Of a stretch of DNA of 35,587 bases, positions 17,801 to 26,933 are shown one piece after another. Where the stretch lies: positions 1-35,587 of the forward strand of contig DAHUXV010000139.1 of the NCBI GenBank assembly GCA_027306985.1. Reading direction: 5' to 3'. The translations under genes were made by a program, and so were the position numbers. The notes under the pieces were generated by a model that was not told where the DNA came from, ran no database searches, and saw only the letters and a program-made list of their open reading frames with translations. The stretch's first letter is position 1. Each line of letters starts with the position of its first letter. This DNA comes from Gammaproteobacteria bacterium (GTDB taxonomy: Bacteria > Pseudomonadota > Gammaproteobacteria > Steroidobacterales > Steroidobacteraceae).

Positions 17801-17801
17801 T
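17772..17801 (+). promoter_or_regulatory. lysR promoter, predicted leaderless start
   Basis: A perfect TATAAT (17796-17801) lies 18 bp after TTACGG (17772-17777). The predicted transcript start (about 17808) coincides with the GTG start codon at 17807, and there is no ribosome-binding site. Confidence 0.6.
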
Positions 17802-17806
17802 GACCC

Positions 17807-18736
17807 GTGCTCGAGCTGCGGCGCTTCGACCTGAACCTGCTGATCTCTCTCGATGCCTTGCTGCACGAGAGGAACATCAGCCGTGCGGCCGACAAGCTCT
17901 ACGTGTCGCAGCCGGCGATGAGCGCGGCGTTGCACAAGCTGCGCGAGTACTTCAACGATCCCCTGCTGGTGCGTGTCGGGCGCAACCTGGAGCTGACGCC
18001 GCGCGGACAGTCGCTGGTCGAGCCGGTGCGCGAGGCGCTGCTGCGGATCCAGGCCACCCTCGGCACCCAGCCGGAGTTCGATCCGGCCACGGCGCGCCGC
18101 GAGTTCACCATCATCATCTCGGAGGAGGCGCTGCCGGACCTGCTGCCGGCCCTGATCAAGCGCCTCGCCGCGCAGGCGCCCAGCATCTCGTGCCGGGTGC
18201 AGCTCATCTCCGAGAGCATGCTGACCCGCCTGGAGTACGGCGAGGCGGATCTTTGCGTATGCCTCGACAGCCTGCGGCTGTACGCCGCCCGGGCCTGGCC
18301 GGATTCGCTGCGCATGGTCCGGCTGCGGCCGGTGCGTTGGATCTGCGCCGTCGACGCGAATCACCCCACCGTCGGCGATAGCCTCGCGGCGGAGCAGTTC
18401 TTCTCATTGCCGCACGCGTTCGGCGCGCCCAGCGCGTATTCCGCCAGCACCGAAGAGCTGGTGCGCCGCCTGTTCGACATCGACCTGACCGTGCAGCTCG
18501 CGGTGCCGAGCCTGCTGCACCTGCCGCTGGTGCTGGCGGGCACTCCCTACGTGGCGACGATGCCCGAGAGGGTGCTGCGGATGGCGCCCGCCGTCTCGGC
18601 GCTGAAAACCTTCCCAACGCCATTCCCGACGCCCGTGCATCATGAGCTGCTGCTCTGGCACAACCGGCACGATCCCGATCCGGCGCACGCCTGGCTGCGG
18701 GAGCTGATCGTCGAGATCAGCGCGAAGCTGCCGTGA
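17807..18736 (+). CDS. LysR-family transcriptional regulator (NodD/LinR-like)
   Basis: 309 residues beginning at GTG 17807. N-terminal winged HTH typical of LysR: FDLNLLISLDALLHERNISRAADKLYVSQPAMSAALHKLREYF, with RNLELTPRG in the wing. The LRFDLNLL opening and effector-domain pattern fit the NodD/NahR/LinR branch, whose co-inducers are often aromatics. It is sandwiched between two AraC paralogues, and its 3' end overlaps the convergent araC-3 by 20 nt. The target genes cannot be read from the sequence. Confidence 0.9.
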   Translation: MLELRRFDLNLLISLDALLHERNISRAADKLYVSQPAMSAALHKLREYFNDPLLVRVGRNLELTPRGQSLVEPVREALLRIQATLGTQPEFDPATARREFTIIISEEALPDLLPALIKRLAAQAPSISCRVQLISESMLTRLEYGEADLCVCLDSLRLYAARAWPDSLRMVRLRPVRWICAVDANHPTVGDSLAAEQFFSLPHAFGAPSAYSASTEELVRRLFDIDLTVQLAVPSLLHLPLVLAGTPYVATMPERVLRMAPAVSALKTFPTPFPTPVHHELLLWHNRHDPDPAHAWLRELIVEISAKLP

Positions 18737-19700
18737 CCGCGGTCCACGTGCCGCGCTTGCGGTACTCGCGCGGCGACATGCCGTAGCGCTCCCGAAACAC
18801 GCGCCCGAAGTGCGTCGAGCTGTTGAATCCGTGATCGAAGGCGATCGCGGTCAACGACCGGCCCCGCAGCGCGGGGAGGGTGAGGGCCCTGGCGCAGTCC
18901 TCCAGGCGGCGCCTGAGGATGTAGCGAGCGACCGTTTCCGACTCCTCCTCGAAGAGGTAGTGCAGATAGCGCGAGGTGATCCTGCAGGCCTCGGCGATTC
19001 GAGTGGGAGTCAGCTCGGGATCGCCCATGTGCTCCTCGATGTAGGTGACGATGCGGACGCGGTGCGCGGTGGCGAGCGAGGATCGATCGAGCTGCGCCTG
19101 CGGCAGCTCGCCGTACGCGTTCGCCATCAGGTCGAGGATCACCCGCGTGAGCCGCTCGGCCGCGCAGGGCTGCAGATCGTCGTGGCAGCGCGACCAGAAA
19201 TCCCTGAGGAAGCGCGAGAGCATGCCCGAGAGACCCGAGCCGCCCGGCATCGGGATCGCCACCAGGCTCTCGGGATGCGCCAGGTGGCGGCGCAGCAGCG
19301 CATCGGGGAATCCCAGCACGAACATGCGGTTGGCGCACTCGAAGCGCATCTCGTACGGGCGCGAGGTGTCGCAGAGCGTGAAGTCCCCGGGACCGATCCG
19401 CGCTTCGCGGCCGTCCTGGCTGTCGATACTCTGGCCCTCGAGCTGCATCTGCAGGAAGAAGGTGGCGGTTTGGGTGCGGGCGACGTGCGAGCGCAGGTGA
19501 CGAACGATCTGCCCCTCGGAGTAGACCTCGCCCAACCGCAGCTCCCCGAGCCGCGCCCGGGTCAGCCGGCCGCAGAAGCTGCGCACATCGAACGGATCGG
19601 AAACGACCGGCGTGAACGAGGCGCAGGCGGTCTCGTTCCAGTATTCGAGCTTGCGGCGCGGATCGAGGCCGGCCGTCGAAAAAGTCTCGAGCGCAATCAT
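18717..19700 (-). CDS. AraC-family transcriptional regulator (AraC-3), FeaR type
   Basis: 327 residues from ATG 19700, which has GAGGGGG at a good distance; an in-frame GTG at 19706 overlaps that sequence and is less likely. N-terminal AraC-binding-like domain (KLEYWNETACASFTPV; TFFLQMQLEGQSIDSQDG; GDFTLCDTSRPYEMRFE) and C-terminal double HTH (IAEACRITSRYLHYLFEEE; LTAIAFDHGFNSSTHFGRVF; ERYGMSPREYRKRG). Close paralogue of AraC-2. It lies 144 nt downstream of the LigF operon on the same strand, so it is a candidate regulator of that operon and of the PQQ operon, which share ATTCGCT half-sites (inference). Confidence 0.88.
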   Translation of the reverse strand: MIALETFSTAGLDPRRKLEYWNETACASFTPVVSDPFDVRSFCGRLTRARLGELRLGEVYSEGQIVRHLRSHVARTQTATFFLQMQLEGQSIDSQDGREARIGPGDFTLCDTSRPYEMRFECANRMFVLGFPDALLRRHLAHPESLVAIPMPGGSGLSGMLSRFLRDFWSRCHDDLQPCAAERLTRVILDLMANAYGELPQAQLDRSSLATAHRVRIVTYIEEHMGDPELTPTRIAEACRITSRYLHYLFEEESETVARYILRRRLEDCARALTLPALRGRSLTAIAFDHGFNSSTHFGRVFRERYGMSPREYRKRGTWTAVTAASR

Positions 19701-19736
19701 GCCCACCCCCTCGGGCGTCTGCGGCGCCCATCAGCT

Positions 19737-19788
19737 ACGGTAGCCGATCCCCGGGGCGGCGCGCATTCGCAGTTCGGATAGCTCCTAT
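19737..19788 (-). promoter_or_regulatory. araC-3 upstream region: -10 box and short palindrome
   Basis: Minus-strand TACCGT (19742-19737) fits a TANNNT -10 box. Upstream, GATAG-GAG-CTATC (about 19788-19776) is a perfect 5-bp palindrome that could be an operator. Between it and the ALDH stop a small CCGCC/GGCGG hairpin (19798-19813) may end the LigF operon. Confidence 0.35.
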
Positions 19789-19844
19789 CGGGCAAGCCCG
19801 CCGGGAAAGGCGGCGTTGGCGCAGGGAGTCCGGCGCTGCCCGCG

Positions 19845-21272
19845 TCAGCCCTGGTGAATGGCCTTGGTGACGAGGCAGGCTTCCAGGCCCTCCGGGCCGT
19901 CCTCGGCGCCATGGCCGCTCTCCTTCACGCCGCCGAACGGCGCGTCGGGCGCCGCAACCATGACGGCGTTGATGGCCACCATGCCGGCCTCGAGCGCATC
20001 CCCAATGAGCAGCGCGCGCTTGGCCGATTCGGTGAAGGCGTAGGCGGCGAGCCCGTAGGGGAGGCGGTTGGCCTGCTCGACGGCGTCCTCGAAGGTGGCG
20101 AATGGGCTGATGACCGCCACGGGCCCGAAGGGCTCCTCTCTCATGATCCGCGCGTGCGGCGGCACGTCGGAAAGCACCGTCGGCTGCCAGAAGAACCCCT
20201 CCTTACCCTGACGGGCGCCTCCGGTCTGTAGCTTCGCGCCGTGACTCAGGGCGTCGGATACGAACGACTCCATCGCCTGCGGGCGGCGGGGATTGGCCAT
20301 CGGGCCCATGTGGTGGCGCTCCACGAGGCCGTCGCCGACCTCGATCTGAAGTGCCCGGGCGGCGAACGCGGTCACGAAGCGCTCGTAGACGCCCTGCTGA
20401 ACGTAGAAGCGGGTGGGGGAGACACAGACCTGACCGGCGTTGCGAAACTTTGCCGCGGCGAGCATCTCGACGGCGCGATCGAGGTCGGCGTCGTCGAACA
20501 CGATCACGGGCGCGTGACCGCCGAGCTCCATGGTGGTCCGTTTGACCGTCGCGGCCGCGAGGCCGAGCAGGTGCTTGCCCACCGCGATCGAGCCGGTGAA
20601 GGAGAGCTTGCGGATGATGGGGGAGGCGAGCAGGTGCCGGGACACCTCATCCGGCACCCCGAACACGAGCTGCGCGACCCCGCCCGGCAGCCCCGCATCG
20701 ATGAGCGAGCGCACGATCTCGATCGCCGAGGCGGGCGATTCCTCCGCGGGCTTGAGGATGACCGGACATCCGGCCGCGATCGGCGCGCCGAGCTTGCGGC
20801 CCGGATTGCCGACGGGGAAGTTCCACGGGGCGAAGGCGGCGACCGGGCCGACAGGCTCCTTGACCACCAGCGAGCGCGTCCCCGTCGGGCGCACCAGCAC
20901 CCGGCCGTAGACTCGGCGGCATTCCTCCGCGTAGAAGTCGAAGAGATTGGCGACCATCGCCGTCTCCGCGCGTGCCTCCCTCAAGGGCTTGCCTTCCTCC
21001 ATCGTCGCGATGCGCGCGATGCGCCCGGCGCGCTCTCGAATGAGCTGCGCCGCGCCCTTGAGCACCCGCGAGCGCTCCTCCGGGGACGAGCGCCGCCAGC
21101 GCGTGAATGCCCGCTCGGCCGCCTGCAATGCGCGCTCCAGGTCCTGCGCGTCGACCAGTGGCAGCTCGCCCAGCGAGCCGCCGGTGGCGGGATTGACCAC
21201 GCGCTGGGTTCTGCGGCGCCCGGCGCCCAGCCATTCGCCGTCGATGTGCAGCTCGAGCGCCGGGTAGTCCAT
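19845..21272 (-). CDS. NAD(P)-dependent aldehyde dehydrogenase, GabD-like
   Basis: 475 residues. Catalytic Cys283 in FRNAGQVCVSPTRF, general-base Glu in MELGGHAPVI, cofactor region APWNFPVGNPGRKLGAPIAAG and FTGSIAVGK, and the C-terminal EEPFGPVAVI and PFGGVKESG. It oxidises an aldehyde to a carboxylic acid. It is the last gene of the TonB2-LigF-MFS-SDR operon, 8 nt after the SDR stop. In lignin dimer catabolism an ALDH is needed to turn the aroyl-acetaldehyde (from beta-hydroxypropiovanillone) into aroyl-acetate, or vanillin into vanillate; both are possible roles here. Confidence 0.88.
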   Translation of the reverse strand: MDYPALELHIDGEWLGAGRRRTQRVVNPATGGSLGELPLVDAQDLERALQAAERAFTRWRRSSPEERSRVLKGAAQLIRERAGRIARIATMEEGKPLREARAETAMVANLFDFYAEECRRVYGRVLVRPTGTRSLVVKEPVGPVAAFAPWNFPVGNPGRKLGAPIAAGCPVILKPAEESPASAIEIVRSLIDAGLPGGVAQLVFGVPDEVSRHLLASPIIRKLSFTGSIAVGKHLLGLAAATVKRTTMELGGHAPVIVFDDADLDRAVEMLAAAKFRNAGQVCVSPTRFYVQQGVYERFVTAFAARALQIEVGDGLVERHHMGPMANPRRPQAMESFVSDALSHGAKLQTGGARQGKEGFFWQPTVLSDVPPHARIMREEPFGPVAVISPFATFEDAVEQANRLPYGLAAYAFTESAKRALLIGDALEAGMVAINAVMVAAPDAPFGGVKESGHGAEDGPEGLEACLVTKAIHQG

Positions 21273-21280
21273 GGGCGCGC

Positions 21281-22162
21281 CTACCTGGCGCCGGGCATTG
21301 CCTTGCCGAGCTTCTTGCGCCGCAGGTAGTCCGGATCGCTCTCATAGCGGCGCAGCGAGGCGAGGACTTCGCCGTTGTATTTCTCCAGGGTGGGGATGAA
21401 CTCCGGGTACGGCAGGATCCAGAAGTCGTTGCGCCTGACCGCCTCGAGCACGATCCGGCCGAGGTCGAGCGGGTCGATGCCGCTCTCGATCACCGACTTC
21501 AGGCGCTTGAAGGTCTCGGGGTCCGCGCCGTAATAGCCGGTGCTCCCGTAGCGCTCGGGCCTGGACAGCACCGACTCGTGGATGTTGGTGTTCACCGCGC
21601 CCGGGCAGAGGATCGAGACGCCGATGCCGTGCTTCTCGAGCTCGACGCGCAGCGACTCGGAAAGGCCCCGCACGGCGTACTTGGTGGTGCAGTAGATCGC
21701 GGTGTTGGGCAGCGCCACGAACGCCGACATCGAGGCGGTGTTGACGATGTGGCCGCCGGCGCCGCGCTCGATCATCCGCGGCATGAAGGTCTGCACGCCG
21801 TTGATCATGCCCTTGACATTGACGTCGAGCTGCCAGTCCCAGTCGTCGTAGGTCGCCTTCTCGATGGGCCCGAACTGGCTGACGCCGGCGGTGTTGCAGA
21901 GGAGGTGCACGGGACCGAATACCCGCTCCGCCTCGTCCGCGGCGCGGACGTACGCCTCGCGGTCCGTGATGTCGAGCCGGATCGCGTGCGCGGGCAGTCT
22001 CCTCTCGGCGAACCAGCCCATGGCCGCGTCCAGATGATCCTGGCGGATGTCCGCGATGACGACCTTCATGCCCGCCTCCCCGGCGAGCACCTTGGCCTGA
22101 CCGAGCGCTATGCCCGAGCCGCCGCCGGTGATGAACGCCGCCTTGCCCTGAAGATTCTGCAT
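21281..22162 (-). CDS. SDR, Calpha-dehydrogenase-like (LigD/LigL/LigN family)
   Basis: 293 residues. Cofactor motif ITGGGSGIALGQAKVLA, Asp in IADIRQ, catalytic Tyr/Lys in IYCTTKYAV. The segment NTAGVSQFGPIEKATYDDWDW is nearly the same as the corresponding LigD region in my memory (NTAGV..FGPIEKTTYDDFDW), and the long C-terminal extension after the catalytic core is also typical of that group. These enzymes oxidise the Calpha alcohol of guaiacylglycerol-beta-guaiacyl ether to the ketone, which makes the ether bond cleavable by LigF/LigE-type etherases. Position in the same operon as LigF supports this. The stereoisomer preference (LigD/O versus LigL/N) cannot be told. Confidence 0.85.
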   Translation of the reverse strand: MQNLQGKAAFITGGGSGIALGQAKVLAGEAGMKVVIADIRQDHLDAAMGWFAERRLPAHAIRLDITDREAYVRAADEAERVFGPVHLLCNTAGVSQFGPIEKATYDDWDWQLDVNVKGMINGVQTFMPRMIERGAGGHIVNTASMSAFVALPNTAIYCTTKYAVRGLSESLRVELEKHGIGVSILCPGAVNTNIHESVLSRPERYGSTGYYGADPETFKRLKSVIESGIDPLDLGRIVLEAVRRNDFWILPYPEFIPTLEKYNGEVLASLRRYESDPDYLRRKKLGKAMPGAR

Positions 22163-22184
22163 GAGCGCCTCGCTTGCCGGTCTC

Positions 22185-23594
22185 TTACGTCCGCGACAGT
22201 TCCACGGTCTCGAGCCGCGTGATCTCGGCCCCGTACGGCCGGATCCCGCGTGAGATCGCCCACGCGGCCAGCGGCATGATGATCGCCGCCGTGAAGCAGA
22301 GCGTCTTCCACAGCTCGCTGTCGACGCCGATCACGTATTGGTTGAACAACGCGATGAACAGGCTCCCGAGCGCCTGGAAGACCGTGAACATGAACAGGTA
22401 CACGGCGGTCACCTGGCCGCGCATCTCGTTCGGGGTGATGGTCTGGATGGCGGCGTTCTGCGGCACCGCGGAAGCGATTCCGAAGACACCCGTCATCGAC
22501 CCCAGGATGAGCGCGGGCAGCCCCGATCGCAGCAGGGGCGCGAGCACGGCGCACGGTATGGCGAGCGTGAAGAGGAGGGTGGTGACGCGCACGTTGGCGT
22601 CCTTGTATCGCTTCGCGAGGCGCTCCGTGAGCCAGGTGCCGAACAGCACCCCGAGCGGCAGTCCGACGAAGAACGTGATCCCCTGCCAGAATCCCACCCG
22701 CGCCGCGGTCCAGCCGTAGGTGCGCATCATCCAGGCCGGCTGCCATTCCAGGAGCCCGCCGGCCTCGATGGAGGTCAGCGCCAGCCCGAGGAACAGGGGG
22801 AAGTAGACCGATCGGCGCCGGCCGATCTCCCTGAACACCGCGCGCACGGGCAGCGCGGCGGCCGCGGCGACCTTGCCCCGCCGCGCGGGCTCGGGCAGCA
22901 GATAGACGAGCACGGCGACCGCCAGGCCCGGCGTGCCCACCATGATGAGGACCCACTGCCAGTTGCGGATCAGCAGCGGCCCAACATGCGTCGGCGGCCA
23001 GGCCGCCACGAGGCCGAGCAGCGCGCCGCCCACGATCGCGGCGAGCCCGGTCCCGAAGATGAACCCGAACTGCAATACGGCGAACGCCCGCGGCAGTCTC
23101 GCCGGCGGAAAGTAATCCGCGAGCATCGAGTAGCAGCCCGGACCGTGCGCCGAGCCGCCGACGCCGACGAAGATGCGACTCGCGAACATCTGCCCGTAGC
23201 TCTGCGCGAATCCCCCGAGGACCGTGCAGGCGCTGGTGAAGACGAGCCCGATGCCGAGGATGATGCGCCGCGGATAGATATCGACCAGCCGGGCGAGCGG
23301 AATGCCGACGAAGATGAAGAAGAAGATGCCGGCCGGCCCCAGCAGCAGCCCGATCTGCACGTCGCTCAGCGCGAAATCCCGCTTGACCGACTGCACCATG
23401 AGCGGGAAGACGTACAAGCCGAAGAAGTTCATCATCGTGGCGAGCGTCAGCACGATGAGGGCGTACCACGCGGTCCGGGCGCGCGGCCAGGGCGCGAGCG
23501 CTTGCGGGACGGCCACCGCGGCCGGCGCCGCGGCCTGCCGCGCTCCCCCGAGCTCCGCGCCCCGCTGCCGATACGTTGGGCTGTCGCCGTGCAT
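22185..23594 (-). CDS. MFS transporter (Spinster-like), paralogue of the right-end MFS
   Basis: 469 residues with about 12 hydrophobic segments. Signature loop ARLVDIYPRRIILGIGL between helices 2 and 3, GVGGSAHGPGCYSMLADYFPP in helix 4/5, and ITPNEMRGQVTAVYLFMF near helix 11. Matching motifs occur in the transporter at 33778-35184 ([56 protein letters not shown]), showing common descent. Inner-membrane secondary uptake of an aromatic compound is likely, pairing with TonB receptor 2 of the same operon. Starts 10 nt after the ligF stop. Confidence 0.9.
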   Translation of the reverse strand: MHGDSPTYRQRGAELGGARQAAAPAAVAVPQALAPWPRARTAWYALIVLTLATMMNFFGLYVFPLMVQSVKRDFALSDVQIGLLLGPAGIFFFIFVGIPLARLVDIYPRRIILGIGLVFTSACTVLGGFAQSYGQMFASRIFVGVGGSAHGPGCYSMLADYFPPARLPRAFAVLQFGFIFGTGLAAIVGGALLGLVAAWPPTHVGPLLIRNWQWVLIMVGTPGLAVAVLVYLLPEPARRGKVAAAAALPVRAVFREIGRRRSVYFPLFLGLALTSIEAGGLLEWQPAWMMRTYGWTAARVGFWQGITFFVGLPLGVLFGTWLTERLAKRYKDANVRVTTLLFTLAIPCAVLAPLLRSGLPALILGSMTGVFGIASAVPQNAAIQTITPNEMRGQVTAVYLFMFTVFQALGSLFIALFNQYVIGVDSELWKTLCFTAAIIMPLAAWAISRGIRPYGAEITRLETVELSRT

Positions 23595-23604
23595 CCGAGT
23601 CCGT

Positions 23605-24366
23605 TCAGCGCCCCGCCGCCGCCTCCCGCGCCGCCGGCTCGAGCTTCTCGCGCTGCGACTTCGCGAACATCGCGCGCGCGGCCGGCCGCTCGTTGATGCG
23701 CCGGATCCAATCGATCACGCGCGGGCTCTCCTTCTCGTTGACGACGTCGGCGAAGCCCCGCTCCATGCCGTTGGCGATCGCGAAGTTGCAGATGTCGGCG
23801 AGCGTGTAGCGGTCACAGGCGAGCCAGGGACTCTCGGTGAGACGAGCCTCGAGACGCGCAATCGAGATGTGGACCTTGCGCATCTCCTCCTCGAGCACCT
23901 CCCTGGGAAAGCCCTTGCGGGCGCTGCGCCACTTGACCTGCTGCTCCGGTATGGGAATGCGCCCGACCTTCTCCTCGAACGCCGCATCGCTCAGCGAGCG
24001 CGCGAACGGGCCGATCATGCGCTCCCAGCCGATGGTCGAGACGCACCAGCAGAAGTACTCGTCCACCCATTTGGTCCAGATGCGCATCTGCGCGATCTCG
24101 TAAGGGTCCGCGGGCCTCAGGGCGTTCTGCCCGGGGAAGGCGTCCTCGAGGTACTCGCAGATCACCGTCGACTCGGTGATGACCCGGCCGTCGTGATCGA
24201 GCGCCGGCACCTGCGCGCGCGGATTGATCTTCTTGAACCAGTCCTCGTGCTGCTCGAACCTCGCCGGATCGAGGAACCGGTGCGTGAACGGCAGCCCCTT
24301 CTCGTAGAGCGCGAGCATGGGTTTCAGCGAGTTGGCCCCGGGCCCAAAACTGTAGAGTGTCAGCAT
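23605..24366 (-). CDS. ligF: Glutathione-dependent beta-etherase LigF
   Basis: 253 residues, GST fold. Nearly residue-for-residue like remembered Sphingobium LigF in several blocks: LYSFGPGANSLKP, FEQHEDWFKKINPR, QVPALDHDGRVITEST, VICEYLEDAFPG, TKWVDEYFCWCVSTIGW and LADICNFAIANG. LigF attacks the beta-carbon of an alpha-keto beta-aryl ether with glutathione, releasing the phenol (guaiacol) and a glutathione conjugate. Ser13 of ANSLKP, the glutathione-activating position, and the cis-Pro of QVPAL are present. Second gene of the operon, 17 nt after TonB receptor 2. One of the most secure functional calls in the window. Confidence 0.92.
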   Translation of the reverse strand: MLTLYSFGPGANSLKPMLALYEKGLPFTHRFLDPARFEQHEDWFKKINPRAQVPALDHDGRVITESTVICEYLEDAFPGQNALRPADPYEIAQMRIWTKWVDEYFCWCVSTIGWERMIGPFARSLSDAAFEEKVGRIPIPEQQVKWRSARKGFPREVLEEEMRKVHISIARLEARLTESPWLACDRYTLADICNFAIANGMERGFADVVNEKESPRVIDWIRRINERPAARAMFAKSQREKLEPAAREAAAGR

Positions 24367-24383
24367 CCGCGCCGCTCCGGCCG

Positions 24384-26933
24384 TCAGAACCTGCGCTCGA
24401 GCGTGACGCCGTACTCGCGCGGCATGCCGGGCTGGCCGACGATCGTGCCTTCGCCGAAGGCGGTCAGGTTGAAGGTGTTGATGTAATACTGCTTGTCGCC
24501 GAGATTGGTGACGAAGAAGGTCATCGTCCAGTGCGGGATCGGATCCGACCAGGTGACCCGTGCGTTGAGGAGAGTCAGCGCCGGCAGGTTGGCCAGTGAG
24601 GTCGGGCTGTTGATCACATCGCCGTACTCGAAGCCGCGATAGCTCGCATCGAGCCGCGGCGTCAGCACGCCCCGGTCGCCGACAGCGATGGCGTATTGCA
24701 TGCCGAGGCTCGCGTTGTAGCGGGGCGTGAAGACCGGCTCATCGCCATAGCCCGGGTTGCCGGCGACGCAGTTGACGCCGTTCACGGGATTCGCGACCGA
24801 TGGATCCTGGCAGCCTACGGCGGTGCCGAGACTCAGCGTCTGGTAATGCTCGTAGCCGACCGAGCCCTGGATGAGGAATCCGGCGACCGGCTCCATGTCC
24901 ACCTCGGCCTCCAGGCCCGAGATGCGCGCCCGGCCGACATTGTAGATGCCGGCAAAGGGTACGCCCGTCGAGGTGGTGCGGTTGGCATTGAGCTGCAGGT
25001 CCTTGTACTGGCTGGTGAACGCATCCGCATTGATCCGCAGCCGGTGATCGAGCCACTCGCTCTTGACGCCGAGCTCCTCGCTGGTGAGCTTCTCCGGGCC
25101 GAAGGGCACGACCTCGGAGGCATCGAACGGACGCGGATTGACGCCGCCGCCCTTGTGTCCGGTCGAGGCCGAGACGTAGGCCATCAGGTTCGGCGTGACC
25201 TGATAGTTCACGCCCGCCTTCCAGTCGATGAAGGAGGACTTGGACGCGGCGGAGGCGCCGATCAGCGGGAATCCGTACGGAATCGGGCCGGGCGTGCCGA
25301 ATGCATAGGGGGCCGCCGGGTCGAGCTGGTTGACGGGCACCTGGTCGAACGTGTAGCGCTTGCGGAACCACGTGTAGCGGATGCCGCCGACGACGCTCAG
25401 CTTCCTGGTCGGATGCAGCGTCAGTTGACCGAAGGCCGCCTTGTCGTTGAGGACTTCCGGATTGTTCGAGTCGAAGAAGATGCCGAACTGCGGCAGGAAG
25501 ATCTGGTTGAGCAGCGTGTTGGAGTTGTGCAGGTAGAACACGCCCGCCGCGTAATCGAGCGGCAGCGAGCCGATTCCGGTGCTGCCGGTGAGCCGGATCT
25601 CCTCGCTGAACTGATCGTGCTGGATGCCGTCGGTGGCGCTCGCGACCGGAAGCGGCGTCGTGTCCTGGTCGTCGGAGAAGCTGCTGACGAAATGCCGCCA
25701 GCCCGTGATCGCCTTCAGGTGCATCGCCGGGGTGAGGTTCCAGTCGAAGCTGTAGGTCAGGCTGTCGTCGTTGTTGACCTTCGCCTGCGCGGGAATGCTC
25801 GAGCCGTTCGAGATGTTGAGGAAGCTCGAGTAGTTGGTGTAGATGTCGGAGCTGATGAACCGCTGGTCGAACGGTACTCCGTACTGCGCGCTGAGCCAGC
25901 CGTTGATGCCGGCGAGCTGCGCCGGCAGCACCTCGATGAGGTGGGTCGGGGCGGCCTCGGAGTTGTTCTGGACGATGCTGCCGGAAAGGTTCATCTCGAT
26001 CGGCAGGTCCGATGGCGCCCAGCGCAGTGCGATGCGTCCGCCGGCGACGTCGACTCCGCCTTCGGTGCCGAGCACGCAGCCGCCTTGCCGGTTCTGCGAG
26101 GTGAGCAGCTGCGGCGCGGCGAGGTTCACGGGGTATCCCTGGCTGGCGCCGAGGTCCGGGTGCACGCAGGCGTAATCGAGCCGCTTGAGGTAGCCGTCGC
26201 GCCGCTGACTGATCGCGGAGACCCGCATGTACAGATCGTGCTTGCGCGAGATCGCCATGTCGTAGGAGGCGCGCAGGTCGATGCGATTCAAGCTGCCGAA
26301 CGTGGCGTCGACGGTGCCGCTGTTCGATCCGTCCGGCTTCTGCGTCACGAGGCGGATCGCGCCGCCCTCGGCGTTCTTGCCGAAGAGCGTCCCCTGCGGG
26401 CCTCTGAGGATCTCGACCCGGGCGAGATCGAGGAGGCTCAGGTTCGCTCCCTGGGTCTCGCCGAAGTAGACGTCATCGACATAGATGGCGACACCGGGCT
26501 CGAGCGCCGGATCGAAGTCCCCCTGGCCGACGCCGCGGATGAATACCGAAAGGGTCGGTCCGAAAGCGGCGGTGGCCGGCTCGATGTTGACGTTGGGAGC
26601 GATCTGGTTCTCGCCGATGGAGGCGAGATCGGTCAGGCCGCGCTCGTCGATCTGCCGCGCCGTGATGGCCGTGATCGCGATCGGGGTGCTCTGCAGCTGG
26701 GTCCGCTGGGAGAACTCCGCGGTGACGATGACCTCGTGCAGGTGCGCCGAAAGTTGCCTGTGCCGGTCCTGGGCGTGGGCGTGACCGCTCATCAGCGACG
26801 CCGAGACCGCGGCGGCGACGCCGAGCGCCAGCGGCAGCCGCGTCCTTGCCGGCGGTCGCGGTGCCGGAGCATGGTGAGTGGCGAGATCCGGGTGCGGAGC
26901 GTGGAGCCGCGTCGCGCTGCGTGTCGACCACAT
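24384..26933 (-). CDS. TonB-dependent outer-membrane receptor 2
   Basis: 849 residues. The signal peptide LPLALGVAAAVSASLMSGHAHAQ lies ~30 residues in, after a basic N-terminus. Plug start VIVTAEFSQRTQLQSTPIAI, plug motifs FIRGVGQGDFDPALEPGVAI and GPQGTLFGKNAEGGAIRLV, then the beta-barrel, ending REYGVTLERRF with a terminal Phe as usual for outer-membrane proteins. ATG 26933 has GGGGGAAA upstream. First gene of the LigF operon, so a lignin-derived dimer is the likely cargo (inference). Distant from receptor 1 outside the plug motifs. Confidence 0.92.
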   Translation of the reverse strand: MWSTRSATRLHAPHPDLATHHAPAPRPPARTRLPLALGVAAAVSASLMSGHAHAQDRHRQLSAHLHEVIVTAEFSQRTQLQSTPIAITAITARQIDERGLTDLASIGENQIAPNVNIEPATAAFGPTLSVFIRGVGQGDFDPALEPGVAIYVDDVYFGETQGANLSLLDLARVEILRGPQGTLFGKNAEGGAIRLVTQKPDGSNSGTVDATFGSLNRIDLRASYDMAISRKHDLYMRVSAISQRRDGYLKRLDYACVHPDLGASQGYPVNLAAPQLLTSQNRQGGCVLGTEGGVDVAGGRIALRWAPSDLPIEMNLSGSIVQNNSEAAPTHLIEVLPAQLAGINGWLSAQYGVPFDQRFISSDIYTNYSSFLNISNGSSIPAQAKVNNDDSLTYSFDWNLTPAMHLKAITGWRHFVSSFSDDQDTTPLPVASATDGIQHDQFSEEIRLTGSTGIGSLPLDYAAGVFYLHNSNTLLNQIFLPQFGIFFDSNNPEVLNDKAAFGQLTLHPTRKLSVVGGIRYTWFRKRYTFDQVPVNQLDPAAPYAFGTPGPIPYGFPLIGASAASKSSFIDWKAGVNYQVTPNLMAYVSASTGHKGGGVNPRPFDASEVVPFGPEKLTSEELGVKSEWLDHRLRINADAFTSQYKDLQLNANRTTSTGVPFAGIYNVGRARISGLEAEVDMEPVAGFLIQGSVGYEHYQTLSLGTAVGCQDPSVANPVNGVNCVAGNPGYGDEPVFTPRYNASLGMQYAIAVGDRGVLTPRLDASYRGFEYGDVINSPTSLANLPALTLLNARVTWSDPIPHWTMTFFVTNLGDKQYYINTFNLTAFGEGTIVGQPGMPREYGVTLERRF

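Noticed and set aside
19687-19693. AGCGCAA (TTGCGCT on the minus strand) at the araC-3 start
   Set aside because: Encodes the second to fourth codons of araC-3, with no second half-site in register.
22338-23696. Plus-strand open frame (~452 codons) opposite the MFS gene
   Set aside because: Very charged, low-complexity antisense frame over a clear membrane protein.
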